Positions 1-6,461 of a DNA stretch of 13,887 bases are shown in pieces; position 1 is the stretch's first letter, and each line of letters opens with the position of its first letter. Both the position numbers and the translations under genes were made by a program. The stretch is taken from assembly GCA_046536535.1 (NCBI GenBank), contig JAWDMO010000027.1, forward strand, positions 1-13,887. The letters run 5' to 3'. The stretch comes from Conexivisphaera sp046536535. GTDB taxonomy: Archaea > Thermoproteota > Nitrososphaeria > Conexivisphaerales > Conexivisphaeraceae. A model generated the notes under the pieces. That model had not been told where the DNA came from. It did no database searches and worked only from the letters and a program-made list of their open reading frames with translations.

Positions 1-51
1 CCCGCTGACGACCGCGACCACCCTGCACGGCCTCGCCACGACCGGCTCCAT
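1..51 (-). CDS. 5' end of an unidentified leftward gene (partial)
   Basis: Only the first 17 codons are inside the window, starting at an ATG that reads leftward from base 51. The peptide MEPVVARPCRVVAVVSG has a short basic start followed by a hydrophobic strand ending in Ser-Gly, a pattern seen at the start of many Rossmann or P-loop nucleotide-binding proteins, but far too little is visible to name a family. The start is supported by an A/T-rich box at 74-82 on the minus strand, centred 27 bases upstream, which is the same spacing found for the other first genes here. It is divergent from the M50 protease gene. The reading frame is inferred from the promoter spacing and could be wrong. Confidence 0.4.
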   Translation of the reverse strand, partial: MEPVVARPCRVVAVVSG

Positions 52-73
52 GCGTCATCCCGGCCCGCGCCCC

Positions 74-82
74 GAAATATCC
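74..82 (-). promoter_or_regulatory. TATA-like box of the leftward partial gene
   Basis: The minus strand reads GGATATTTC here, an isolated A/T patch in a G/C-rich region. Its centre is 27 bases upstream of the ATG at 51, which fits a leaderless archaeal transcript. Confidence 0.4.
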
Positions 83-128
83 TTGGCGGTCCGACGTCGG
101 CCCCACGGGATCCGTTCCATCGATACGC

Positions 129-137
129 TAAAATAAA
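129..137 (+). promoter_or_regulatory. TATA-like box of the M50 protease gene
   Basis: The sequence TAAAATAAA is centred 25 bases upstream of the TTG at 158. This spacing predicts transcription starting at or next to the start codon. It also supports the TTG as the true start, since no ribosome-binding site is visible. Confidence 0.55.
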
Positions 138-157
138 GGACGGCCCGCGCGGCCACG

Positions 158-769
158 TTGGCGGGCGACGGCGGCTATTACTACTATTACTACGTAAAGC
201 CCAGGTACAGGTACGGCGAGTGGTTCCACCTGCTGGTGGGCGCCGTGCTCGTTATGGCCGTCGGGCTCAGCTGGTTCTACTCGATCCAGATGAGCCTCCT
301 GGGGCTCGTCCTCGACGCGGTGCTCTTCGTGCTGGCGTTCATCCTGCACGAGATGGCCCACAAGTTCTCCGCCATACACTACGGATACCACGCGGAGTTC
401 AGGCTCCAGACGTGGGGCGCGCTGATAACCGCGATCAGCGTGGTGATCCCGTTCTTCAAGATAATCGCGCCGGGCGCCACCATAATCTACGGCCCCGACG
501 ACCGTTATCTCATGGGCAGGACCGCGATGTGGGGTCCCGCCGTCAACATGATAATGGCGACGCTGCTCCTGGCCGGCGCCGCCACGATAGCGCCGCTCTA
601 CTACTACCTGGCCATAGCCGCGTACATAAACTCGTTCATAGCGATCTTCAACCTGATACCGATCGGCATACTGGACGGGCTGAAGATCTTCAGGTGGAAC
701 AAGGCGATATGGGCGTCCTCGTTCGCGTTCGCGGCCGTGCTCCTGGCGTTATCCATGTTCATGGTGTGA
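158..769 (+). CDS. Site-2 protease family (M50) membrane metalloprotease
   Basis: This is a 203-residue integral membrane protein of the M50 (site-2 protease-like) family. Such proteins are zinc peptidases that cut substrates within or next to the membrane; the substrate here is unknown. The zinc-binding HExxH motif is HEMAH at residues 64-68, inside a hydrophobic helix. The third zinc ligand is expected at Asp173 in NLIPIGILDG (165-174), matching the family's N-x-x-P...L-D-G pattern. Gly126-Pro127...Asn130 is the usual GP-x-x-N element. There are about five or six membrane helices, and no PDZ or CBS domain, so it is a minimal archaeal form. The N-terminus contains six consecutive tyrosines (residues 7-12), encoded by TAY repeats. 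The start is TTG, supported by the TATA-like box 25 bases upstream. It converges on the thioesterase gene with only 19 bases between the stops. Confidence 0.85.
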   Translation: MAGDGGYYYYYYVKPRYRYGEWFHLLVGAVLVMAVGLSWFYSIQMSLLGLVLDAVLFVLAFILHEMAHKFSAIHYGYHAEFRLQTWGALITAISVVIPFFKIIAPGATIIYGPDDRYLMGRTAMWGPAVNMIMATLLLAGAATIAPLYYYLAIAAYINSFIAIFNLIPIGILDGLKIFRWNKAIWASSFAFAAVLLALSMFMV

Positions 770-788
770 TCCGGCCGCGTTGGGGAGC

Positions 789-1745
789 TCACCTCGCGCC
801 GGCGAGCGCGTCCACGAGGGCCGGCCGCCTCAGCTCCAGCCTGGGCCTCAGCGACCTCAGGATCCTCGCGTCCCTCAGGCCCTCCTCCTTCCTCCTGACG
901 GCGTCCTCGTCCCCGAACCCCGGGACGCCTATCGGGGCCGGCCTGCCGTCTCCCCCCATCGACACGAACGTGGAGTACCCTCCGGCGACGTGCCTGGCGC
1001 CGGATGGGCCGCGCGCGTGCACGTCGAACGCGACCTCCAGGCTCGTCGTGCCGACGTATGTGATGCCGGTCCTCACCTCCACCACGTCGCCTATGCGTAT
1101 CGGCCTCCTGAACGCGGTCGCGTTCACGTTGGCCGTGACGTAGATCCTGGGGGAGAAGTTGAACGCCGTGATCGCGTTGAACTGGTCCAGGTAGTACAGG
1201 AGCCTTCCCCCGTACATCATTCCGGTGGAGGTCGCGTCCTCCGGCATCGACATCAGCCTGCTGAGCGGGGAGAGGTTCGCCCTCGCCTCGTCGCGCCTGA
1301 GCGCCGGCTCCACGGACCTCCTCCATGCGGAGAACTCGTCGTACAGCGCCGCCTCCCAGCCATCCCCCCTGTCGAGCCGGATCCCGAGCTGCTCCGGCAC
1401 CCCGTTCTCCCCGACCCTGACGAAGATGAGCCTGCCGACGGTCGCCAGCTTGACATCAGACGGCTCCTTCACGTACGACTCGACCAGTATCGACACGCTG
1501 GAGTTCCCGGAGTTGACGACCCACGCGCGGTAGACGAGGACGTCGCCTATCCTCACCGGCGACACGAAGTGCATCCTGTCCAGGAACCCGAGCACCAGAT
1601 CCGCCCTGACGAAGTCCATGGCGGCGATGGTCCCCGTGTCCACGAGCCAGTTGAGCATGTACCCCCCGTACAGGAATCCCAGCGGATTCGCGTTGTGGGG
1701 CGCCACCAGCCTGACGACCTCGGTCATCGTGTCGGAGATCCTCAT
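789..1745 (-). CDS. Acyl-CoA thioesterase, double hotdog fold
   Basis: This 318-residue protein contains two hotdog domains in tandem, roughly residues 1-115 and 155-275, like ACOT7/BFIT-type acyl-CoA thioesterases that hydrolyse fatty acyl-CoA to free acid and CoA in the cytoplasm. The first domain has HNANPLGFLYGGYML (17-31) followed by Asp36. The second has STGMMYGGRLLYYLD (173-187). In ACOT7-type enzymes an Asn of one domain and an Asp of the other form the active site; Asn20 and Asp187 occupy those places here, while the second domain lacks the Asn. This suggests one productive site type per protein. The start is ATG with a TATA-like box 27 bases upstream. The last 40 residues are basic and outside the fold. 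The gene is divergent from the flavin reductase-like gene. The substrate chain length cannot be read from the sequence. Confidence 0.85.
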   Translation of the reverse strand: MRISDTMTEVVRLVAPHNANPLGFLYGGYMLNWLVDTGTIAAMDFVRADLVLGFLDRMHFVSPVRIGDVLVYRAWVVNSGNSSVSILVESYVKEPSDVKLATVGRLIFVRVGENGVPEQLGIRLDRGDGWEAALYDEFSAWRRSVEPALRRDEARANLSPLSRLMSMPEDATSTGMMYGGRLLYYLDQFNAITAFNFSPRIYVTANVNATAFRRPIRIGDVVEVRTGITYVGTTSLEVAFDVHARGPSGARHVAGGYSTFVSMGGDGRPAPIGVPGFGDEDAVRRKEEGLRDARILRSLRPRLELRRPALVDALAGAR

Positions 1746-1768
1746 CGCGGGTTCGTCGCTATCGCGAG

Positions 1769-1776
1769 TTAATAAA
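1769..1776 (-). promoter_or_regulatory. TATA-like box of the thioesterase gene
   Basis: The plus strand reads TTAATAAA, giving TTTATTAA on the gene's strand. It is centred 27 bases upstream of the ATG at 1745 and is consistent with a leaderless transcript. Confidence 0.55.
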
Positions 1777-1840
1777 CGAGGGGGTTCGGAAAACGGGGGA
1801 ATCCGGCGCCCGTCAGCATCGTGTCAGGACCCATCACGCA

Positions 1841-1847
1841 TTTAAAT
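1841..1847 (+). promoter_or_regulatory. TATA-like box of the flavin reductase-like gene
   Basis: The sequence TTTAAAT is centred 26 bases upstream of the GTG at 1870. The 124-base gap between the two divergent genes holds this box and the opposing one at 1769-1776; nothing else stands out in it. Confidence 0.6.
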
Positions 1848-1869
1848 CCGGGGCGCCGCATACGCGCGC

Positions 1870-2379
1870 GTGGAGGAGCTCCTGAAGCTCTTCATGAGGG
1901 GGGCGGCGCAGCAGGTGTACGCCGTGACCGCGCGCCGCGGCGACGACTACGCGGCGCTCACCGCCACGAGCGTCACGAGCATCTCGCTGAGGCCCCCCCT
2001 GATGATGGTCTCGGTGTCCAGGGATTCCAGGAACTACCCGGTCATAGCGTCGGCGGATCACTTCATAATATCGATGCTCGGCTCGGACGGCGCCGACGTC
2101 TCGGCGAGGCTCGCGGAGCCGGCGGACGCGAGGGCCAAGCTGGAGGCGGTCGGGTACCGCGAGACCGAGTGGGGCCCGGTCGTGTCGGGGTCCAGGGGGT
2201 ACCTGGCGCTCAGGAGGTTCGCGCTGTACGGCGCCGGGGACCACGATATCGTGCTCGGGGAGGTGGTCGGGGGGGAGCCCCCCGCCGGCGGATGCCCCCT
2301 GGTCCACTACGATCGCGGCTACACGACCGTCTCTTCGTGTCCCGGCGCACGGCCGGATCGACGCGCCCGCGATATGTAG
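1870..2379 (+). CDS. Flavin reductase-like, FMN-binding split-barrel protein
   Basis: A 169-residue protein that resembles the flavin reductase-like domain (HpaC/FMN-binding split barrel). Relatives bind FMN and pass electrons from NAD(P)H to free flavin for a partner oxygenase, or act as flavoprotein oxidoreductases. Supporting segments are the Ala/Thr/Ser-rich strand LTATSVTSISLRPPLMMVSV (residues 30-49), which matches the family's GxTxxSxxSxSxxPPL pattern, then a D-H-D-I-V-L-G-E-V-V-G strand (residues 128-138), and a closing P-L-V-H-Y-D-R-G-Y segment. The start is GTG, fixed by the TATA-like box 26 bases upstream; there is no ribosome-binding site. No partner monooxygenase is adjacent, so the physiological acceptor is open. 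The C-terminus is short and basic. Confidence 0.78.
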   Translation: MEELLKLFMRGAAQQVYAVTARRGDDYAALTATSVTSISLRPPLMMVSVSRDSRNYPVIASADHFIISMLGSDGADVSARLAEPADARAKLEAVGYRETEWGPVVSGSRGYLALRRFALYGAGDHDIVLGEVVGGEPPAGGCPLVHYDRGYTTVSSCPGARPDRRARDM

Positions 2380-2401
2380 CGGGGCGGAAACCGCGTCCAG
2401 C

Positions 2402-2408
2402 TTAAATT
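2402..2408 (+). promoter_or_regulatory. TATA-like box of the radical SAM gene
   Basis: The sequence TTAAATT overlaps an upstream in-frame TTG/ATG pair (2407, 2410), so those codons cannot be the start of a transcript made from it. It is centred 26 bases before the GTG at 2431, which it therefore supports as the real start. Confidence 0.55.
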
Positions 2409-2430
2409 GATGCGCCAGATTACGTCGGAC

Positions 2431-3399
2431 GTGGAGATAGCTTTCGGGCCGATACCGTCCAGGAGGCTCGGCATGAGCCTGGGCGTCAACAACATACCGC
2501 CCAAGCACTGCACCTACAACTGCGTGTACTGCCAGGTCGGGAGGGGCGCGCCGCTCGGCGCGGCCAGGAGGGAGTTCTACGGCCCGGAGGAGGTCCTGGA
2601 ATCCGTCAGGAGGAGGCTCGAGCTGGTGACGTCGAGGGGGGAGAGGGTGGACTACGCGACGTTCGTGCCGGACGGCGAGCCGACGCTCGATCTGAACCTG
2701 GGGAGGGAGATCGAGATGATAAGGGGGCTGGGGGTGAGGGTCGCAGTCATAACGAATTCGTCGCTCATGTGGGACGAATCCGTGAGGTCCGAGCTTTCGG
2801 CCGCCGACTACGTCTCGTTCAAGGTCGACGCGGTCACCGAGCGCATATGGCGGTTCGTCGACAGGCCGTCCCGCGGGCTCTCGCTCGACGCGATCATGGA
2901 CGGCATACTGAGGTTCGCCTCGCTGTTCGGCGGCCACCTGGCGTCCGAGACGATGCTGACATCGGGGGTGGACTACGGCGACGAGGCAGGGCTGATAGCC
3001 TCGTACCTGGGCACCGTCAGCGGCCTGAGGGACGCCTACGTATCGGTGCCCACCAGGCCCCCCGCCGAGCCCTGGGTGGGCCCGCCCGATCACGGCGTCG
3101 TCGTGTACTTCCTCACCAGGTTCCGCGAGGTCCTGGGGGACCGCGCGAAGCCGCTCGACTTCCCCGAGCGCGGCTCGTTCGGGCACACGGGGGACGCGAG
3201 GTCCGATATACTCTCGGCAGCGGAGGTGCATCCGCTCGGGGAGGGCGCGGTGGCCCAGATCCTGAGGGACGACGGCGCCGGCGAGGACGTCCTGCGCGGC
3301 CTCCTGGAATCCGGGGATCTCCGGGAGATCGAGTACGGCGGCGCCAGGTTCTACGTGTCCCGGGACGCCGTCCGGCGGGATCGGTCTCCATATCACTAG
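2431..3399 (+). CDS. Radical SAM protein, COG0731-like
   Basis: A 322-residue radical SAM enzyme when started at the GTG at 2431. The [4Fe-4S]/SAM motif CxxxCxxC is CTYNCVYC, with Cys27, Cys31 and Cys34. It is preceded by the family hallmark FGPIPSRRLGMSLGVN (residues 5-20). This FGP-x-PSRR-x-G leader with a KxCxYNCVYCQ cluster is typical of a COG0731-like group of archaeal and bacterial Fe-S oxidoreductases, related to but distinct from the wyosine enzyme Taw1; the reaction is not established. The glycine-rich SAM-contacting strand is PDGEPTLD. The C-terminal 70 residues look like a small winged-helix-type domain. Longer in-frame starts exist at 2407 (TTG) and 2410 (ATG), but the TATA-like box lies on top of them and the homologous region begins just after residue 3. 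Confidence 0.82.
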   Translation: MEIAFGPIPSRRLGMSLGVNNIPPKHCTYNCVYCQVGRGAPLGAARREFYGPEEVLESVRRRLELVTSRGERVDYATFVPDGEPTLDLNLGREIEMIRGLGVRVAVITNSSLMWDESVRSELSAADYVSFKVDAVTERIWRFVDRPSRGLSLDAIMDGILRFASLFGGHLASETMLTSGVDYGDEAGLIASYLGTVSGLRDAYVSVPTRPPAEPWVGPPDHGVVVYFLTRFREVLGDRAKPLDFPERGSFGHTGDARSDILSAAEVHPLGEGAVAQILRDDGAGEDVLRGLLESGDLREIEYGGARFYVSRDAVRRDRSPYH

Positions 3400-3429
3400 G
3401 CGATCCATAATAGAGAAAGGCGAAGTCTC

Positions 3430-3440
3430 TATATATTATT
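3430..3440 (+). promoter_or_regulatory. Distal TATA-like box of the MFS transporter gene
   Basis: TATATATTATT is the strongest A/T box in the window. Its 3' part is centred about 26-27 bases upstream of the GTG at 3463. Confidence 0.55.
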
Positions 3441-3449
3441 GTGGTAACC

Positions 3450-3457
3450 AATATATG
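3450..3457 (+). promoter_or_regulatory. Proximal TATA-like box of the MFS transporter gene
   Basis: AATATATG is centred about 27 bases upstream of a second in-frame start, the ATG at 3481. With the distal box it could give two leaderless mRNAs whose proteins differ by six residues. Confidence 0.4.
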
Positions 3458-3462
3458 GGGTC

Positions 3463-4908
3463 GTGGAGGCCCCACGGCCGATGAGGCTCGCCGTCCCCCC
3501 GGGCTTCCCAGGACTGCCGGGGCAGCGGCCTCCCGCGCTCTCGCGGCTCAGGATCTGGTTCACCGCCAGCATGGGGTTCCTGACGGACGCGTACGACCTG
3601 TTCGTGATCGGCGCGATAATAGACATATTCAACGCGTACAGGCTCCCCGGTTTCCACGATCCACGACTGGAGGCGATCCTCGCGTCCTCCGCCATCTTCG
3701 CGGCGATAGCGGGGCAGCTAGCGATGGGCAGGATCTCGGACGCGTTCGGCAGGAAGTTCATTTACGGGGTGGAGGCGATGCTGCTCGCGGCCGGCGCGAT
3801 CCTCAGCGCGATCGCGCCGAACATGATCTGGCTCATAGCGTCCAGGGTGATCCTCGGGATGGGGATAGGCGGCGACTACCCGCTGTCCGCGGTCATAGCG
3901 AGCGAGTACTCCTGCGCGGAGAACCGGGGCCGGCTCGTGGGGCTCGTGTTCGCGGCGCAGGGCATAGGGGCCGCGGCCGCGGTGCTCGCGTCGATCGGCG
4001 CCGCCGCGATGCTGCCGCCGGATCTGGCGTGGAGGACCATCGCCGCCGCAGGGGCCGTGCCGGCGATCCTCGTCGTGTACCTCAGGAGGAGGCTCCCCGA
4101 GACCCCGAGGTACTCGGCGCTCGTGAAGGGCGACTACGCGGGGGCCAGGAGGGCCGCGGATGAGCTCGGGATAAAGGTGGGGAGCGAGGGCGTGGTCGCG
4201 AGGTCCATGGGCGCCGCGGACTTCATCAGGAGGTACTGGTTGACCCTCCTGGGCACCGCCCTTCCCTGGTTCCTGATGGACATAGCGTTCTACGGCACCG
4301 GAATATACTCGGCCACGATCGTGACCGGCATACTGGGGACGCCCTCGTCGATCGTGCAGGAGCTGTTCGAGGCGGGGCTCCCCTACATCGTGGGGGCCCC
4401 CGGGTACTTCGTGTCGGTGGCGCTCCTCGACCGCGTCGGCAGGAAGTCCCTCCAGATGGGCGGGTTCCTGGGGATGGCCATCATATACATAATCGTGTCC
4501 AGGTTCGTGATCGGCGGCGCCGTGGCGCCCGCGCTCTCGATGGCGATATACTCGCTCTCGTTCCTCACGGTGAACATCGGGCCCAACACGACGACGTTCG
4601 TGCTGCCGTCGGAGGTCTTCCCGGTGAGGTACAGGTCCACGGGCCACGGGATATCGGCGGCGGCCGGGAAGGCCGGCGCCGGGTTGTCCACGCTCTGGCT
4701 GATACCGGCCCTGACGGGCTCGCTGGGCGTCGGGGATACCCTGGAGGTCCTCGCGATCCTCAGCGTCCTGGGCGCCCTCGCCACGCTGCTGCTCAGGGAG
4801 CCGGCCCGGAGGACCCTGGAGGAGGCATCGCGCGAGGAGACGGTGCCCATCGAGGTCCGGGCGGCGCGCGCCGCCCGAACGACGCGGCGATGGGGCGTCC
4901 GCGGATAA
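3463..4908 (+). CDS. MFS transporter, phosphate:H+ symporter (PHS) family
   Basis: A 481-residue, 12-helix major facilitator that matches the Pho84/PiPT-type phosphate:proton symporters. It should import inorganic phosphate with protons across the cell membrane. Signature segments are GFLTDAYDLFVIG (38-50), the loop GR-x-x-D-x-x-GRK (89-98), GIGGDYPLSAVIASEYS (134-150) and NIGPNTTTFVLPSEVFP (371-387) followed by GHGISAAAGKAGAG. The phosphate pocket known from fungal PiPT (Asp-Tyr, Gln, then Trp/Asp/Tyr spaced by four) is present as Asp138-Tyr139, Gln166, Trp269, Asp273 and Tyr277. This makes phosphate more likely than sugar or aromatic acids, though substrates of archaeal members are untested. 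The N-terminus is Pro-rich and the C-terminus basic. The start is GTG 3463 or ATG 3481, each with its own TATA-like box. The CBS gene follows 32 bases later with a separate promoter. Confidence 0.82.
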   Translation: MEAPRPMRLAVPPGFPGLPGQRPPALSRLRIWFTASMGFLTDAYDLFVIGAIIDIFNAYRLPGFHDPRLEAILASSAIFAAIAGQLAMGRISDAFGRKFIYGVEAMLLAAGAILSAIAPNMIWLIASRVILGMGIGGDYPLSAVIASEYSCAENRGRLVGLVFAAQGIGAAAAVLASIGAAAMLPPDLAWRTIAAAGAVPAILVVYLRRRLPETPRYSALVKGDYAGARRAADELGIKVGSEGVVARSMGAADFIRRYWLTLLGTALPWFLMDIAFYGTGIYSATIVTGILGTPSSIVQELFEAGLPYIVGAPGYFVSVALLDRVGRKSLQMGGFLGMAIIYIIVSRFVIGGAVAPALSMAIYSLSFLTVNIGPNTTTFVLPSEVFPVRYRSTGHGISAAAGKAGAGLSTLWLIPALTGSLGVGDTLEVLAILSVLGALATLLLREPARRTLEEASREETVPIEVRAARAARTTRRWGVRG

Positions 4909-4909
4909 G

Positions 4910-4917
4910 ATTTTAGG
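4910..4917 (+). promoter_or_regulatory. TATA-like box of the CBS gene, overlapping a partial dyad
   Basis: ATTTTAGG is centred about 27 bases upstream of the GTG at 4941, directly after the MFS stop codon. It overlaps TTAGG-CAA-CCTGA (4913-4925), an imperfect inverted repeat that resembles the perfect one at the Nramp-related promoter. Confidence 0.45.
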
Positions 4918-4940
4918 CAACCTGATACCGGCTCCGGCCC

Positions 4941-5372
4941 GTGGTGCTCTACGCTAGGGACATAATGGAGGGCGACATACTCGTGGTCGACTCCGGGATA
5001 ACCTGCGGGGAGCTGGCGAGGCGCATGGCCGAGGGCAGGCACGGGTTCGCGGTCGTCAGGACCCCGGATGGGCGGTACGCGGGCATAATCACCGAGTGGG
5101 ACATGGTCAGCAGGCTCCTCGCGCGCGGGCTGGATCCCTCGTCCACGAAGGTGGATGATATAATGACGAAGGAGATCATATCGGTGGACGCGGGGGAGGA
5201 GCTCTCCGACCTGGCGGATTTCATGTCGAAGAAGGGGATAAGGCGCGTACTCGTGACCGAGAAGGGGAAGGTGGTCGGGGTCGTGACGTGCAGGATTGTG
5301 CTGGCGAACCTGAAGTCGTACGTCGACTCGGTGTCCAGGGACCTCGCCAGGTACGGGCTGCTCCCGTTCTGA
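4941..5372 (+). CDS. Two-CBS-domain protein
   Basis: A 143-residue protein made almost entirely of two CBS domains, about residues 5-65 and 70-130. Paired CBS domains (a Bateman module) bind adenine nucleotides such as AMP, ATP or SAM and act as energy or ligand sensors. The typical elements are A-R-D-I-M at the start of the first repeat and V-D-D-I-M at the start of the second, each followed by a V-V-D or S-V-D strand. GIITEWDMVSRLLARG closes the first repeat and GVVTCRIVLANL the second. There is no DNA-binding, transporter or enzyme domain attached, so it must act on a partner protein that the sequence does not identify. The start is GTG, supported by the TATA-like box. It converges on the FAH-family gene with 13 bases between stops and no visible terminator. 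Confidence 0.88.
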   Translation: MVLYARDIMEGDILVVDSGITCGELARRMAEGRHGFAVVRTPDGRYAGIITEWDMVSRLLARGLDPSSTKVDDIMTKEIISVDAGEELSDLADFMSKKGIRRVLVTEKGKVVGVVTCRIVLANLKSYVDSVSRDLARYGLLPF

Positions 5373-5385
5373 CGTGCGCGGAAAA

Positions 5386-6291
5386 TCAGCCCAGCATGGG
5401 GTCCATGAACACGCGGCACTCGATGCGCCCGATGCGATCGACCTCGGCCGTGACGACGTCGCCCGGCTTCAGGTAGGGTCCATCGGTGGACGCGCCCACG
5501 CCCGGCGGCGTCCCCGTGGATATCACGTCCCCGGGCTCCAGGGTCATCCCGTCGGACAGGTACTCCACGAGCCTGGCCACAGGGAAGACCATGTCGCGCG
5601 TGTTCCCGTCCTGTTTCAGCTCCCCGTTGACGCTGAGCCTCAGGCCGACGTCGCCCGGGTCGCCGAACTCGTCGGCGGTGACGAGCCAGGGCCCGAGGGG
5701 CAGCGAGTGGTCCATGGCCTTGCCCTTCATCCAGTTGGGCCCGTATCCCTTCGTCGCGTGTCCGTACTGGAGGTCGCGGAAGCTGACGTCCACGGCTATC
5801 GTGTATCCCGCGACGCACCCGAGCGCCCTTTCAGCGTCCACGTACTTGCACCTCCTCCCGATGATCGCCGCGAGCTCCACCTCCCAGTCCACCTTCCTGG
5901 ACGACCTGGGTATGTAGATGTGGCCCCCGTCCCCCACAAGGGCGTTCCTGAACTTCGCGAACACGTACGGCTCCGCCGGCGGGTTGGAGCGCATCTCGCT
6001 CCCGTGCGCCGCGTAGTTGACGGCCACGAGGAGTATCTTCTCCGGGGAGAGCACGGTCGGCAGCCTCCTGGGCTCCGGGATCGGCTCCCCGCGCTTCGCG
6101 ATGCGCTCCTCGCTGGCGACGACGAGCTCCAGGGCGCCGGCCGAGAGCACGCGGTCCACGCTCAGGGGCCCCGGGCCGGAGAGGGCGTCCACGCCGGCCG
6201 ACCTGGCCCACGATCCCAGGTCATAGTACGACCCATCGATGAACGCCGCCGCCCCCGTGCGGCCATCCAGCTCGTAGTTGAGCAGCTTCAC
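5386..6291 (-). CDS. Fumarylacetoacetate hydrolase (FAH) family protein
   Basis: A 301-residue enzyme of the FAH superfamily, whose members hydrolyse, decarboxylate, hydrate or tautomerise small beta-keto or 2-oxo acids using Mg2+ or Mn2+. An N-terminal domain of about 80 residues precedes the catalytic barrel. Metal ligands expected in the family are present as Glu137 and Glu139 in DWEVELAAIIG (135-145), and Asp168 in VDVSFRDLQ. The active-site lid has NYAAHGSE (92-99, His96 and Glu99), a Lys pair in KGKAMDHSLPLGPWLV (189-204) and ISTGTPPGVG (257-266). Close relatives include 2-hydroxyhepta-2,4-diene-1,7-dioate isomerases, acylpyruvases and oxaloacetate tautomerases. The sequence alone does not choose between these. 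The start is GTG with a TATA-like box 26 bases upstream. Confidence 0.88.
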   Translation of the reverse strand: MKLLNYELDGRTGAAAFIDGSYYDLGSWARSAGVDALSGPGPLSVDRVLSAGALELVVASEERIAKRGEPIPEPRRLPTVLSPEKILLVAVNYAAHGSEMRSNPPAEPYVFAKFRNALVGDGGHIYIPRSSRKVDWEVELAAIIGRRCKYVDAERALGCVAGYTIAVDVSFRDLQYGHATKGYGPNWMKGKAMDHSLPLGPWLVTADEFGDPGDVGLRLSVNGELKQDGNTRDMVFPVARLVEYLSDGMTLEPGDVISTGTPPGVGASTDGPYLKPGDVVTAEVDRIGRIECRVFMDPMLG

Positions 6292-6312
6292 AGTACACGG
6301 GCGCCGCAGCTC

Positions 6313-6320
6313 ATAATTTA
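6313..6320 (-). promoter_or_regulatory. TATA-like box of the FAH-family gene
   Basis: The gene strand reads TAAATTAT, centred about 26 bases upstream of the GTG at 6291, consistent with a leaderless transcript. Confidence 0.55.
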
Positions 6321-6417
6321 ACGTTGTGGGCGGGGGAGGTCCCCTCCCGCGGGGGCGTGCGGTTCACGCGGTGAATCGCGGGGGACGCGCCCCGTGCGGG
6401 CTCCGCGTTGAAACAGA
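6321..6417. other. G/C-rich inverted repeats between divergent promoters
   Basis: This stretch between two divergent promoters has no plausible gene. It holds short inverted repeats: GCGTG-CGGTT-CACGC (6355-6369) and the overlapping TTCAC-GCG-GTGAA (6363-6375), which are mutually exclusive hairpins or a dyad operator. A G-run/C-run pair follows at about 6380-6393. In G/C-rich DNA some of this is expected by chance. Confidence 0.35.
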
Positions 6418-6435
6418 AATTAGGGCAACCTAATT
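6418..6435. promoter_or_regulatory. DtxR/IdeR-like metalloregulator operator (predicted)
   Basis: AATTAGG-GCAA-CCTAATT is a perfect inverted repeat with 7-base arms and a 4-base centre. Its core TTAGG-N4-CCTAA matches the half-site layout of DtxR/IdeR boxes, which are bound by iron- or manganese-loaded repressors. It overlaps the start of the TATA-like box at 6431-6439, so a bound protein would block promoter recognition. The downstream gene is an Nramp-related metal transporter, a class often under such control. The match is seen; the regulator is inferred. Confidence 0.6.
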
Positions 6436-6439
6436 AAAT
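6431..6439 (+). promoter_or_regulatory. TATA-like box of the Nramp-related gene
   Basis: TAATTAAAT is centred 27 bases upstream of the TTG at 6462. The spacing picks the TTG rather than the GTG at 6455, which is in another frame. Confidence 0.6.
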
Positions 6440-6461
6440 CGCCGCCGGAGCATCGTGGACG

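Noticed and set aside
770..788. Transcription terminators between convergent genes (also 5373-5385)
   Set aside because: The gaps are only 19 and 13 bases with no T-run of note on either strand beyond a four-base A-run at 5382-5385.
220..1143. Long plus-strand frame spanning the end of the M50 gene and the antisense of the thioesterase
   Set aside because: It runs through two real genes in wrong frames and has a low-complexity basic composition.
2407..2430. Longer N-terminus for the radical SAM protein
   Set aside because: The TATA-like box overlaps the TTG/ATG pair, and family similarity begins only after the GTG at 2431.
1834..3408. A 524-codon open frame on the minus strand across the flavin reductase-like and radical SAM genes
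   Set aside because: Its translation is rich in Arg, Pro, His and Gly with no recognisable motif, as expected for the antisense of high-GC genes; both plus-strand genes have clear family motifs and promoters.
3718..4920. A 400-codon minus-strand frame inside the MFS transporter gene
   Set aside because: Arg/Gly/Pro/His-rich shadow; the plus strand has all the hallmarks of a 12-helix transporter.
6325..6417. Possible tRNA or structured RNA because of GGTTCA and nearby stems
   Set aside because: No acceptor stem, D-arm or anticodon arm could be laid out around the GGTTCA; the stems compete with each other and lie between two promoters.
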